Below are positions 8,113-16,492 of a stretch of DNA of 64,000 bases, one piece after another; position 1 is the first letter of the stretch, and each line of letters starts with the position of its first letter. The stretch spans positions 310,001 to 374,000 of the forward strand of contig NZ_CP117452.1 of the NCBI RefSeq assembly GCF_030687895.1, in the 5' to 3' direction. Source of the stretch: Pseudomonas sp. FP198 (lineage in GTDB: Bacteria; Pseudomonadota; Gammaproteobacteria; Pseudomonadales; Pseudomonadaceae). The notes beneath the pieces are model-generated. The model was not told the origin of the DNA. It did not search any database and saw only the letters and a list, made by a program, of their open reading frames with translations. Made by a program: the position numbers and the translations under genes.

Positions 8113-9270
8113 CTACAAACAATTCATCGCGACATTCGCCAAGCCGCGTGCGCGCGGGTCCATCAGGACGTAGGAGCCGATGGTGTTGCAGGCGAAGCCG
8201 AACGCCACGCCGCGCTCCGGGTCGGCAAAGCCGATGGTGCCACCGGCGCCCATGTGGCCGAACGCGCCCGTTCCCATGCCGTAGCTGCCGTTCGCCACGT
8301 CCGGCTGGTCGAGCATGATGCCCAGGCCGAAACGGGTGGCTGTCTGGATCGTCGGGTCGTATTCGGCGCTGTGCTCGCACAGCATTTCGTTAAGCAACGG
8401 TGATTCCAGCAGGCGTCCGTCCAGCAGGCCGGCGTAGAACGCCGCCAGGCTGCGGGCGTTGCCGTGGCCGTTGGCCGCCGGCTGGGTCATGCGCTTCCAG
8501 CCGATTTCGTTACTGCGCCCCAGCACCATCGGCGGATTGGCGAAGGCCAATGAACTCATGGCCGTCGGCTCGTTGAGCACGAACTGCAGCACTCGGCCAA
8601 AGGCCTCGTCATCGACGTCGTCCTTGGTGCGCGCCATGTAGGCGCATCGAGCGATGTCCGCGTCGTCCAGGCCCATATGGAAATCCAGCCCGAGTGGCAG
8701 CGCCACCCGCTGGCGGATGCTTTGCGCCGGGGCCATGCCATCCACCCGGCGCAGCAATTCACCGAGAATCCAGCCGAACAGCAGCGGCGAATAGGTTTGC
8801 TGTATGCCGGCGTCGGCCCAGGGCCGCTCCTCGGCGATCAGGTCGACCATGGTGTCCCAGTCGTAAAGCGTTTCCGGCGCGAGGGGAGTGCGCAACGCCG
8901 GTAGCCCGGCGCGATGGCACAGTACCTGGCGCACGGTGATGGACGCTTTGCCGGCGTTGGCGAATTCGGGCCAGTAGCGGCAGACCGGCGTGTCGAGGTC
9001 CAGGCGTCCTTCGCCCACCAGCTGCATGATCGCCACGGCGGTGAACGGCTTGGTGCAAGAGAACAGGTTGAGCAGAGTGTCGCGCTGCCATTGGACGTCC
9101 GGTTCCGGTCCGGCAATTCCGGCCCACAGATCGATCACCGTTTCGCCGTCGATCTGGATGGACAGGGCGGCGCCGCGTTCGAAAGGGCTTTTCATCAGCT
9201 GGATAAAAGCCTCTCTGACCGGCTCGAAGCGAGGGTCACAGTGGCCATGGATGGCAAGTGCATGCGTCAT
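8113..9270 (-). CDS. Serine hydrolase of the beta-lactamase/EstB family
   Basis: A 385-residue class C beta-lactamase-fold hydrolase. The nucleophile motif is SCTK (SxxK) in LFSCTKPFTAVAIMQ near residue 67, and the Tyr motif is probably TYSPLLFGWILG. There is no export signal, which fits cytoplasmic esterases such as EstB better than a periplasmic beta-lactamase. The ATG at 9270 has GGAG upstream; the longer frame to 9402 has no family similarity. The substrate is unknown. It sits inside the T3SS island but I find no hrp box before it. Confidence 0.85.
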   Translation of the reverse strand: MTHALAIHGHCDPRFEPVREAFIQLMKSPFERGAALSIQIDGETVIDLWAGIAGPEPDVQWQRDTLLNLFSCTKPFTAVAIMQLVGEGRLDLDTPVCRYWPEFANAGKASITVRQVLCHRAGLPALRTPLAPETLYDWDTMVDLIAEERPWADAGIQQTYSPLLFGWILGELLRRVDGMAPAQSIRQRVALPLGLDFHMGLDDADIARCAYMARTKDDVDDEAFGRVLQFVLNEPTAMSSLAFANPPMVLGRSNEIGWKRMTQPAANGHGNARSLAAFYAGLLDGRLLESPLLNEMLCEHSAEYDPTIQTATRFGLGIMLDQPDVANGSYGMGTGAFGHMGAGGTIGFADPERGVAFGFACNTIGSYVLMDPRARGLANVAMNCL

Positions 9271-9437
9271 GTCAGCTCCACGCGGGGTTGGGTTTCCCCT
9301 TGAGTGACGCTGGCCGGGCAAACGGTTCATCCGGTGACAGGCGATAGGGGGCTGGTGGGCGAGCTTGCTCTGGCAGGGATCTTTTTGCGCCAGTCCAGCC
9401 ACTCATGGGCAACGATTCCTTCCTCTGGAGAGTGTTC

Positions 9438-10652
9438 ATGGCGTACGAGCGGACCCTTGATTTGAATAGCGACGCGTTTCGCGGCGAGGCTTATCGGCAC
9501 TATGCGGCGCTGCGCCAGGCGTCTCCGGTGTTCCTCAGCCAGCCCGACGGGCAGTTGCCGATGTGGTACGTCACCGGTGCCCGGGAAGTCGAAGAGGTCC
9601 TGCTGGACAACGAGCGCTTCGCCCGTGATCCGTCGCGCATCGATCCGCGGTTCGCGGCGATGCTCGGCGGCGAGCAGTCCATCGCATTTCTCAATGAGCA
9701 CATGCTCAACCGCGACGGGGAGAGCCATCGCCGCCTGCGTCGCCTGGTCAACAAGGCCTTTACCTTGAAGGCAGTGAACGCCATGCGACCGCGCATCGAG
9801 CAAATCGCCGAGACGTTGCTGGACGCAGTGCAGACGAGCGGACAGATGGACGTCGTGAGCCAATATGCCTTTCCTTTGTCGATTACCGTCATCGCCGAAC
9901 TGTTGGGCGTCCCTGCTCAGGATCGCGACGATTTCCGGCGCTGGTCCCACATGATTGTCCGGCAGGTGGGCCACGACCTGAGCGAACTGCAGCGCTGCTA
10001 CGAAGAGTTTGCCAGCTACATGCTCGCCTTGATCGAGCAGCGCCGGGCCCAACCGGCCGACGATCTGGTGTCGGCCCTGGCCCAGGTCGAGGAAGAGGGC
10101 AGTATGCTCAGCCGGAGTGAGCTGTGCAGCATGATCGCGCTACTGATCATTGCCGGGCACGAAACTTCGGCATCGATGATTGGCAACGCCGTGCACACGC
10201 TCGTGCAGCATCCCGAGGCATTGATCCAATTGCGCGATGAGCCGGCACTGATGCCCGACGCGGTCGAAGAGTTCTTGCGTTATGACTCGGCGGTGGAACG
10301 GGCCATGGTTCGTTTCGTCACCCGAGACACGGAACTGGCCGGGCAGCGTTTGCAGCGCGGGCAGCTGCTGGTGGCGGTGGTGGGGGCGGCCAATCGTGAC
10401 GAGGCGATGTGCGCCGATCCGGACACACTGGACATCACTCGCCCGGCCTGCCCGCACATGTCTTTTGGCAAAGGTACTCATTACTGCCTGGGGGCTTCGC
10501 TGGCGAGGCAGGAACTGGAGATAGCCTTGGCGACCTTGCTGCGGCGTTGTCCCGGGCTGCAACTGGCGGTGGAGCCCAGCGCCGTACGCTGGCGCTATGT
10601 ACCCAATTTCAGGGGGCCGGATGTGTTGCCGGTGCGTTGGTCGGTGGACTGA
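9438..10652 (+). CDS. Cytochrome P450
   Basis: A 404-residue soluble bacterial P450. The I-helix oxygen-binding motif is IAGHETS, the ExxR region is EEFLRYDSAVERAMVRF, and the heme loop is FGKGTHYCLGASLAR with the axial Cys. It would hydroxylate or epoxidise a small molecule using NAD(P)H through a ferredoxin and reductase, neither of which is encoded nearby. The ATG at 9438 has TGGAGAG before it; a start 33 bases upstream lacks a ribosome site. It converges on the rspL-acetyltransferase operon. The substrate cannot be predicted. Confidence 0.92.
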   Translation: MAYERTLDLNSDAFRGEAYRHYAALRQASPVFLSQPDGQLPMWYVTGAREVEEVLLDNERFARDPSRIDPRFAAMLGGEQSIAFLNEHMLNRDGESHRRLRRLVNKAFTLKAVNAMRPRIEQIAETLLDAVQTSGQMDVVSQYAFPLSITVIAELLGVPAQDRDDFRRWSHMIVRQVGHDLSELQRCYEEFASYMLALIEQRRAQPADDLVSALAQVEEEGSMLSRSELCSMIALLIIAGHETSASMIGNAVHTLVQHPEALIQLRDEPALMPDAVEEFLRYDSAVERAMVRFVTRDTELAGQRLQRGQLLVAVVGAANRDEAMCADPDTLDITRPACPHMSFGKGTHYCLGASLARQELEIALATLLRRCPGLQLAVEPSAVRWRYVPNFRGPDVLPVRWSVD

Positions 10653-10716
10653 CCCGGGTGGCCAGGCGTGGGGCTCGCGGGTGAATTATCGCCACGAGAT
10701 CAACGATTGCCAGTGC

Positions 10717-10761
10717 AAAAAATGGCAACGGCTCGCCCGGCCCCTTGCCGGACGAGCCGTT
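10717..10761 (-). terminator. Rho-independent terminator of the rspL-GNAT operon
   Basis: Stem AACGGCTCG..CCGG with partner CCGG..CGAGCCGTT around a 7-base loop. On the minus strand it is followed by a run of six T (10717-10722). It lies between the convergent P450 and acetyltransferase genes, and the hairpin may stop both. Confidence 0.85.
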
Positions 10762-10764
10762 GAT

Positions 10765-11361
10765 TCAAGCCAGGCTGGCCTCCCTTGTCTGCGCAGGTAC
10801 TGAAGCGCTGACGGGGGTGGTGTCGATAGGCATCAGGTCCAGTCCATAGAGCACCACATCCGCACGTTTGTCAGCGAATCGGGCGATACCCGGGAAACGT
10901 CCCCACAGTGTCGCTCCCAATCCTTGCACGCCCCGCTTGCTCGCCTCGTTGTGCTCGATGATCCAGGCCACCAGCGTCTCGAAACCATACCGTCTGGCCA
11001 GTACCACGGCGGCTTGGCCGAGGCGAATGCCGACGCCGCTGCCGATGTGGTCGTTGCGCACGTAGATCGATACTTCGCCGGTCAACCGGCAGGCCTGGGC
11101 CCCCCAACAGAAGCGGTTGACGATCAACCAGGCGACCACCTCGCCGCCGCGTTCGAGCACGTAGATCGGGTCACCTTCCTTGACGAAACAATCGACGAAG
11201 AACGTCATTTCCTTCAGGGAAAACGCTCTGAGTACGGGGGAACTGGTTCCCCCCAGAGCGCTTTCGTTGAAGATATCCGTCATCACCGGCAGGTCATCGG
11301 GCGTATAGCGACGCACGCCACGTGGTAGGTCGGCTCGGCTGTTCAAACGATTACTGGTCAT
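10765..11361 (-). CDS. GNAT-family N-acetyltransferase in operon with rspL
   Basis: A 198-residue protein with a GNAT core: VRRYTPDDLPVMTDIFNE at the N-terminus, the acetyl-CoA loop region VRNDHIGSGVGIRLGQAAV (a Q/RxxGxG/A variant) and IIEHNEASKRGVQGLGATLWG, which resembles phosphinothricin-type acetyltransferases (N-E-AS...LG). Its start codon overlaps the rspL stop (ATGA), so it is co-translated with the T3SS sigma factor and precedes a terminator. I know of no such gene in the P. syringae hrpL unit. The substrate could be an amino acid analogue, a toxin or a protein. Confidence 0.8.
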   Translation of the reverse strand: MTSNRLNSRADLPRGVRRYTPDDLPVMTDIFNESALGGTSSPVLRAFSLKEMTFFVDCFVKEGDPIYVLERGGEVVAWLIVNRFCWGAQACRLTGEVSIYVRNDHIGSGVGIRLGQAAVVLARRYGFETLVAWIIEHNEASKRGVQGLGATLWGRFPGIARFADKRADVVLYGLDLMPIDTTPVSASVPAQTREASLA

Positions 11362-11912
11362 GGCCGGGTTTCTCCATAGACGCTTTTCTTGAGTTGTTCA
11401 CGGGCCCGAAACAAGCGTGAGCGCACGGTGCCGATGGGCACGCCCAGCCGTTCGGCGGCATCGCGGTAGCTGCTCTCGGTGTCCACGGCGGTCCACAAGG
11501 TGTCGCGCATATCCTTGGGCAGGGCGTCCATCGCCAGCAGCGTGCGGTCCAGCAGCCGCCGGTTGTCGCACAGTTCACTCAGGTCGATGTCGTCGCTGGA
11601 TTCGTGAAAATCGCTTTCGTCGAACGTGCTCAGTGGCGGTTGCGCATAGAAACGGCGGAAGTGATTGCGTATCAGGTTCAAGGCAATACCGCATAGCCAG
11701 GTGTCCGGCTTGGCCAACCCCTTGAATTTTTCCTGGTTGCGCCAGGCTTCCAGATACGTGAGTTGGATGATGTCGTCGGCGTCGTCCTGATTGAGTACAC
11801 GCTTTTGCACAAACAGACGCAGCTTACGCTCCTCGCCGAAGCTGACACCGGGCGCACTCGGACGTGTCGGTGAGGTTTGCGGGGGAAGCATGAGGTTCAG
11901 GCTGTTCATCAA
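11358..11912 (-). CDS. rspL: ECF sigma factor RspL (HrpL homologue)
   Basis: A 184-residue ECF sigma factor. Region 2 has LFVQKRVLNQDDADDIIQLTYLEAW and the nearly invariant HrpL stretch PDTWLCGIALNLIRNHFR; region 4 has AERLGVPIGTVRSRLFRAREQLK. HrpL-type factors direct RNA polymerase to hrp boxes, of which I find six in the window. A sigma-54 promoter lies 58 bases upstream of the start, as for P. syringae hrpL. The gene is divergent from rspJ and followed by an overlapping acetyltransferase gene. Confidence 0.93.
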   Translation of the reverse strand: MMNSLNLMLPPQTSPTRPSAPGVSFGEERKLRLFVQKRVLNQDDADDIIQLTYLEAWRNQEKFKGLAKPDTWLCGIALNLIRNHFRRFYAQPPLSTFDESDFHESSDDIDLSELCDNRRLLDRTLLAMDALPKDMRDTLWTAVDTESSYRDAAERLGVPIGTVRSRLFRAREQLKKSVYGETRP

Positions 11913-11969
11913 TAAATCCCTCTGAATGGGTTCCCTGGTGTCGACGGGTGTGTCGACGTTTCCCCTTCA

Positions 11970-11984
11970 GCAGGACCTGTGCCA
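11970..11984 (-). promoter_or_regulatory. Sigma-54 (-24/-12) promoter of rspL
   Basis: The minus strand reads TGGCACAGGTCCTGC: TGGCAC at -24, and GG and GC separated by exactly 10 bases, with CTGC instead of TTGC at -12. It gives an untranslated leader of about 45-50 bases before rspL. This is the expected target of RspR. Confidence 0.88.
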
Positions 11985-12167
11985 AGCCGGGTTTAACGCT
12001 TATCCGTCTGAAATTTAAGAGATTTTTATTAGTGCAAGTGCTCTATTTGTGCAAGGCCGTGCACGACTTTCCCGACGTCCACTGCATGAAATTGCACCGA
12101 CCGGCTCTTCGGGAAACGGTCCGCGGACGACTCGGTTGTTCGCTTTAGAAAAGCCGGTGACGGCGAT

Positions 12168-12196
12168 GGAACCGAATGGTGGATCACCGCCACCCA
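12168..12196 (+). promoter_or_regulatory. hrp box of the rspJ operon
   Basis: GGAACC-N16-CCACCCA, a full consensus match, ends 31 bases before the rspJ start. Together with the sigma-54 site on the other strand it explains the 315-base gap between rspL and rspJ. Confidence 0.93.
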
Positions 12197-12227
12197 CTGA
12201 GCGTCCGAAACCACGCTCCCGGCCATC

Positions 12228-13355
12228 ATGAAAGTAGAAGCCCCGACAAATGCGCACATTGCCGCCAATCTCGCCCAGGCCGTTTCGGCGGTCGCGGGCG
12301 TTGGCAGGCCTGTCGAGTCGTCGCAGGCCACGCAGTCCAGTTCGATGGAGGAGGTCGGCATGACCTTCAGCCATCATGTGGAACGCAATACCAAGGCGCT
12401 GAACCAGCGTCGCATCCGTAACGCCCGCAGCGAGGTGGGCCAGGTGCGGGTCGAGACCCGTGAACAACTGGAGGAGTGGTACGACCAACTCGGCCACCCA
12501 GGCAAGCAGAGCCTGGGCGCCATGGCTGCCCAGGCCGGCGTGTTGCTCGGTGGCCAGCCGGTACTTGAAGAGCTGGTGCAATCGACTGGCGGAGATCCGG
12601 CCCGCACCGACCTGATCCTGAAGCAGGCACTGCTGGACGCCGAGGCGCAGGGGCGTCTCGTCGAAGCCAAGCGTGCCCGCGACTATCTGCAACTGTTGCG
12701 CGAGCGTTATGGCGCGCAGATCCAGGCCGGCATGAACATCGCCGAGGCCCTGCGGGCCTCCGGTGGCGATCCGGAACTGCGCCAGGCGGTACGGCGCCTC
12801 TATTACGACACCGTGGTGCTCAAGCAATCCTTGCCGACCATGATGCAGGCGTTGCTTGGCCTGTTCGGCGAAGCGGCATTCGTCTCGGGGCTCGACATGA
12901 TGCGCCGCGCGCTGGCTGATGACATCGCCGCCCATGCGCCTTCGCGGCCTACCGCTCTGTTACGCACATTGCTGATCGGCCTCGCGGCCTCGACGCAACT
13001 GAGCAGCGTGCTGCAAAGCTGTCGCCGTTTGCTCGAGCAACTGGCCTACAGTTGCCCGGCCAGCCAGCTCACGGCCGTGCTGTTGCTCCAGCGCATGCTG
13101 GGGTTTGTCAGCAGCGGCCTGTCTTCGGCGGAGGTGCGTCGCATCGGCCGCGAATTGGGCGGCGATCAGGAGCGCGACCAACTGGTCTCCTTGAACGGCT
13201 TGTACCCCTTGCTCAAGCGTTTGCCGCTGGCGCTCTGGCGCGATGCCAAAAGCCGCCAGAGCGCGCTGAAGAATCTGCTGGTGCTGCTCGATGAGCGTTC
13301 CCGTGGCGAGACCCGTGGACAGACCGCCGAACCGGTCATTGGAGCGCGGCCATGA
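12228..13355 (+). CDS. rspJ: T3SS gatekeeper RspJ (HrpJ / SctW)
   Basis: A 375-residue HrpJ/SctW-family protein, first gene of the export-apparatus operon. HrpJ controls the order of secretion of translocon proteins and effectors and is itself secreted. The helical TyeA/HrpJ-like C-terminal half (LMMRRALADDIAAHAP... region, residues 215-330) follows an N-terminal segment MEEVGMTFSHHVERNTKAL typical of the family. The ATG at 12228 has a weak ribosome site, but the full length matches HrpJ (about 370). A second ATG at 12360 has a strong GGAGGAGG 6 bases upstream and could yield a form without the secretion signal. The end overlaps rscV by 4 bases. Confidence 0.87.
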   Translation: MKVEAPTNAHIAANLAQAVSAVAGVGRPVESSQATQSSSMEEVGMTFSHHVERNTKALNQRRIRNARSEVGQVRVETREQLEEWYDQLGHPGKQSLGAMAAQAGVLLGGQPVLEELVQSTGGDPARTDLILKQALLDAEAQGRLVEAKRARDYLQLLRERYGAQIQAGMNIAEALRASGGDPELRQAVRRLYYDTVVLKQSLPTMMQALLGLFGEAAFVSGLDMMRRALADDIAAHAPSRPTALLRTLLIGLAASTQLSSVLQSCRRLLEQLAYSCPASQLTAVLLLQRMLGFVSSGLSSAEVRRIGRELGGDQERDQLVSLNGLYPLLKRLPLALWRDAKSRQSALKNLLVLLDERSRGETRGQTAEPVIGARP

Positions 13356-15439
13356 TCGCCATGCTGAACAAAGTCGCCCAGGCGGCGGTGCAACGTATCG
13401 AGGTGGCCGGCGCGTTCGTGGTGCTCGGCATCGTGTTCATGCTGATCCTGCCGTTGCCGACGGCGGTGGTCGATGCGCTGATCGCCATCAACATCTGCAT
13501 CTCCTGCCTGCTGATCGTGCTCTCGCTGTACCTGCCGCGTCCGTTGGCGTTTTCCTCGTTCCCGGCGGTGCTGTTGCTGACCACGTTGTTCCGGCTGGCG
13601 CTGTCGGTGGCGACCACGCGCTTGATTCTCCTCCAGGGCGACGCGGGTCATATCGTCCAGGCGTTCGGCAATTTCGTGGTGGGGGGCAACCTTGCGGTCG
13701 GGCTGGTCATCTTCCTGATCCTGACGGTGGTCAACTTCCTGGTGATCACCAAGGGCTCCGAGCGGGTCGCCGAAGTCGCGGCGCGGTTCACGCTGGACGC
13801 GCTGCCTGGCAAACAGATGTCCATTGACAGCGACTTGCGGGCGAACCTCATCGATGTCAGCGAAGCCCGCCGCCGCCGCGAGGAACTGAACAAGGAAAGC
13901 CAACTGTTCGGGGCAATGGACGGGGCGATGAAGTTCGTCAAGGGCGACGCCATCGCAGGCCTGGTGATCGTGGTGATCAACCTCATCGGCGGCTTCTCGG
14001 TCGGTATGGTCCAGCATGACATGAGCGCGTCCGACTCGATGCACTTGTATGCCGTATTGACCATTGGCGACGGTCTGATCGCGCAAATTCCGGCCCTGCT
14101 GATTTCCCTGACCGCCGGCATGATCATTACCCGCGTCTCGCCGGAAGGACAGCCAGCCGGCAGCAGCGTAGGCAAGGAAATCGCCAAGCAGTTGACCGCC
14201 GAGCCCAAGGCCTGGGTCATCGCTTCGGTGGGGATGCTCGGCTTCGCCGCGTTGCCCGGCATGCCGACGCTGGTGTTCATCGTGATTGCCTTGATCACCG
14301 GCACGGCGGGCATCATCCAGTTGCATGGCCGGGCAAAACAGGCCCGCCAGGCGGAGCAGTCTGAAACGGTCGTCACGCCGGAACACAATGGCGCCGAGGA
14401 CCTGCGCAGCTTCGACCCGACCCGGGCCTATCTCTTGCAATTTTCCAAGGCGATGGAAGGCAACCCGGCCGCCGAGGACGTCATCCAGTCGATCCGCAAA
14501 AAGCGCAACGCGCTGGTTGCAGGTTTTGGCCTGACCTTGCCGCCCTTCGAGATCGAATACAGCACGCTGCTGGAAGAAGACGAGTTCCGGTTCTGCGTGC
14601 ACGAAGTGCCGATGTTGCGGGCGACCTTCGGTGACCGCGTGGCGGTGGCGCGCGGGCCGCTGCCATTCGAGCCGCAGGATGCCCGGGTCGGCAGCGAAGT
14701 GCGTGACGAGCATCAATGGCTTTGGTTGGCCCCCGACGACCCGCTGCTGGCGGACGAGCGCGTGGAAGCGGTGCCAGCGGGGGAGCTGCTGGTGGAACGC
14801 ATGAGCCGGGCCATGTTTGCCACCGGTCCGCAGTTCCTCGGCTTGCAGGAAAGCAAGTCGATTCTCAGCTGGCTCGAAGCCGGACAGCCAGAGCTGGTGC
14901 AGGAGCTGCAGCGGACCATGCCCTTGGCCCGTTTCGCCGCCGTGCTGCAACGCTTGGCAGGCGAGGGCGTGCCGCTGCGGGCGGTGCGATTGATCGCCGA
15001 GTCGTTGATCGAGCATGGGCAGCACGAGCGCGATGTCGGTGCCCTCACCGACTACGCTCGCATCGCCCTGAAATCGCAGATCTATCACCAATACCGTGAT
15101 GAAGACGGCTTGCACGTCTGGCTACTGACGCCGGAAACCGAAGGGCTGCTGCGCGACGCGTTGCGCCAGACCCAGACGGAAACCTTTTTTGCCTTGGAAA
15201 GCGTACATACCCGTGCCTTGGTCTTGCAGCTGCGCGAAGGCTTCCCGTTGCGGGCCAAACGCGTGGCGGTGCTGTTGGTCGCCCAGGACTTGCGCGCGCC
15301 GCTGCGTGACTTGCTGCGTGACGAGTTCAATCACGTACCCGTGCTTGCCTTCAGCGAGTTGCACAGCAATGCCCAGGTCAGCGTGCTGGGGCGCTTCGAT
15401 CTCGAGCAGGAACAACTGCGGATCGAGGACGCCGCATGA
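13352..15439 (+). CDS. rscV: T3SS export gate protein RscV (HrcV / SctV)
   Basis: A 695-residue FHIPEP-family protein. The N-terminal half has about eight membrane segments (first at residues 18-38, AFVVLGIVFMLILPLPTA) with the conserved cytoplasmic loop VAARFTLDALPGKQMSID and DLRANLIDVSEARRRREEL. The C-terminal 340 residues form the cytoplasmic ring that docks chaperone-substrate complexes. It forms the nonameric export gate with RscR, RscS, RscT and RscU. Length and motifs are normal. A 159-base gap before rspQ contains no gene or hrp box that I can see. Confidence 0.96.
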   Translation: MIAMLNKVAQAAVQRIEVAGAFVVLGIVFMLILPLPTAVVDALIAINICISCLLIVLSLYLPRPLAFSSFPAVLLLTTLFRLALSVATTRLILLQGDAGHIVQAFGNFVVGGNLAVGLVIFLILTVVNFLVITKGSERVAEVAARFTLDALPGKQMSIDSDLRANLIDVSEARRRREELNKESQLFGAMDGAMKFVKGDAIAGLVIVVINLIGGFSVGMVQHDMSASDSMHLYAVLTIGDGLIAQIPALLISLTAGMIITRVSPEGQPAGSSVGKEIAKQLTAEPKAWVIASVGMLGFAALPGMPTLVFIVIALITGTAGIIQLHGRAKQARQAEQSETVVTPEHNGAEDLRSFDPTRAYLLQFSKAMEGNPAAEDVIQSIRKKRNALVAGFGLTLPPFEIEYSTLLEEDEFRFCVHEVPMLRATFGDRVAVARGPLPFEPQDARVGSEVRDEHQWLWLAPDDPLLADERVEAVPAGELLVERMSRAMFATGPQFLGLQESKSILSWLEAGQPELVQELQRTMPLARFAAVLQRLAGEGVPLRAVRLIAESLIEHGQHERDVGALTDYARIALKSQIYHQYRDEDGLHVWLLTPETEGLLRDALRQTQTETFFALESVHTRALVLQLREGFPLRAKRVAVLLVAQDLRAPLRDLLRDEFNHVPVLAFSELHSNAQVSVLGRFDLEQEQLRIEDAA

Positions 15440-15598
15440 CGGTTTTTTGCCCTCGGCGCGCGGGCAGCGCTGCCACGGGTAACGAGGTAAATCCAGGCGC
15501 GTTCGATGGCCTGGCTGTAACAGTGGACGAGGGCCACCCGTGCCCCGTCGTTCAACCGGATTGTGGGCGCACCCCCGTCGCGCCTTGAGGAGTTGGCC

Positions 15599-16492
15599 AT
15601 GTTCGAGCTGCGTGTATTGAGTGGTCTGCACCGAGGTGCGGCGTTGCCGCTGGTGGGCGAGCAATGGGTAGTGGGAGCGGCGGAAGACGCCGACCTGGCG
15701 TTATACGATCCGGGCATCTGCGCACATCACGTGGTCCTCAGGCAGGTTCAGGGCCAATGGCTGCTGGACTCGCTGGAGGGGAAGGTCTGTGATGCACAAG
15801 GCCAGCCCTGGATCCCCGCCGGGGCGTTGCAAAGCAATGCGCCGTTCTCTATCGCTGGCGTCTGGTTGTGCCTGGCCCCGGCGGATCAGCCCTGGCCTGA
15901 AGAAGCAGCCCTGGATGACGCCGCGCACCTGGCGGCAGAGCGCGAACCACAAAGGGCTGCGGCGCGGCCTTCCTGGCCCAAGCGCCTGGGCATCGCTGCC
16001 GCGGTGATCACCGTTGCCTCCAGCGCCTGGGCCTTCACCAGCCAGCCGGCACCGACCGTGGCGCCCGGTGCGGTGCAACAGCTCAAGCCGGCCAAGGTGG
16101 CCCTGGACACTGTCGAGGCGGTCCGCCTGGAGCTCGATCGCATGCTTCAGGAGCGTGACCTGGATGCCCATGTGCAGACCGAGGTCCAGGACGGCCGACT
16201 GGCCCTGGTGGGTGAGTTGCCGCGTCAACGCCTGGCGATGGTCGAACGGCTGGTCGAGCGATTCCATGCCCGCTACGATACGTCGGTCGCGATCACGACC
16301 AACGTCAGGGAGCGGCTGAGTCAACTGCCGTTTCAGATCGCCCAGATCGTCGGCGGCAAACATGGCCATGTCGTCACGGCCGACGGCCGCCGGTTGTTTT
16401 TGGGCGACCAGATCGATGGGCTGCGCCTGACCGCGATCGATGCCGGCAAGGTCACCTTCGAAGGTGAGCAACGCTACGAGGTCACCTGGTGA
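15599..16492 (+). CDS. rspQ: T3SS inner-membrane ring protein RspQ (HrpQ / SctD)
   Basis: A 297-residue SctD-type ring protein. Residues 1-95 form a forkhead-associated-like cytoplasmic domain (FELRVLSGLHRGAALPL... LDSLEG), followed by a single membrane segment at about 125-145 (LGIAAAVITVASSAWAF) and a periplasmic ring-building region. With RscJ it forms the inner-membrane rings. The ATG at 15599 is preceded by GAGGAG at 8 bases; an upstream start at 15563 is weaker. The stop overlaps the rscN start. Confidence 0.88.
   Translation: MFELRVLSGLHRGAALPLVGEQWVVGAAEDADLALYDPGICAHHVVLRQVQGQWLLDSLEGKVCDAQGQPWIPAGALQSNAPFSIAGVWLCLAPADQPWPEEAALDDAAHLAAEREPQRAAARPSWPKRLGIAAAVITVASSAWAFTSQPAPTVAPGAVQQLKPAKVALDTVEAVRLELDRMLQERDLDAHVQTEVQDGRLALVGELPRQRLAMVERLVERFHARYDTSVAITTNVRERLSQLPFQIAQIVGGKHGHVVTADGRRLFLGDQIDGLRLTAIDAGKVTFEGEQRYEVTW

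Noticed and set aside
9271..9437. Possible RspL or sigma-54 promoter before the P450 and serine hydrolase genes
   Set aside because: No GGAACC/CCAC pair and no GG-N10-GC element could be found.
13166..15115. Minus-strand frame of 649 codons
   Set aside because: Antisense of rscV with His/Gln/Arg-rich nonsense composition.
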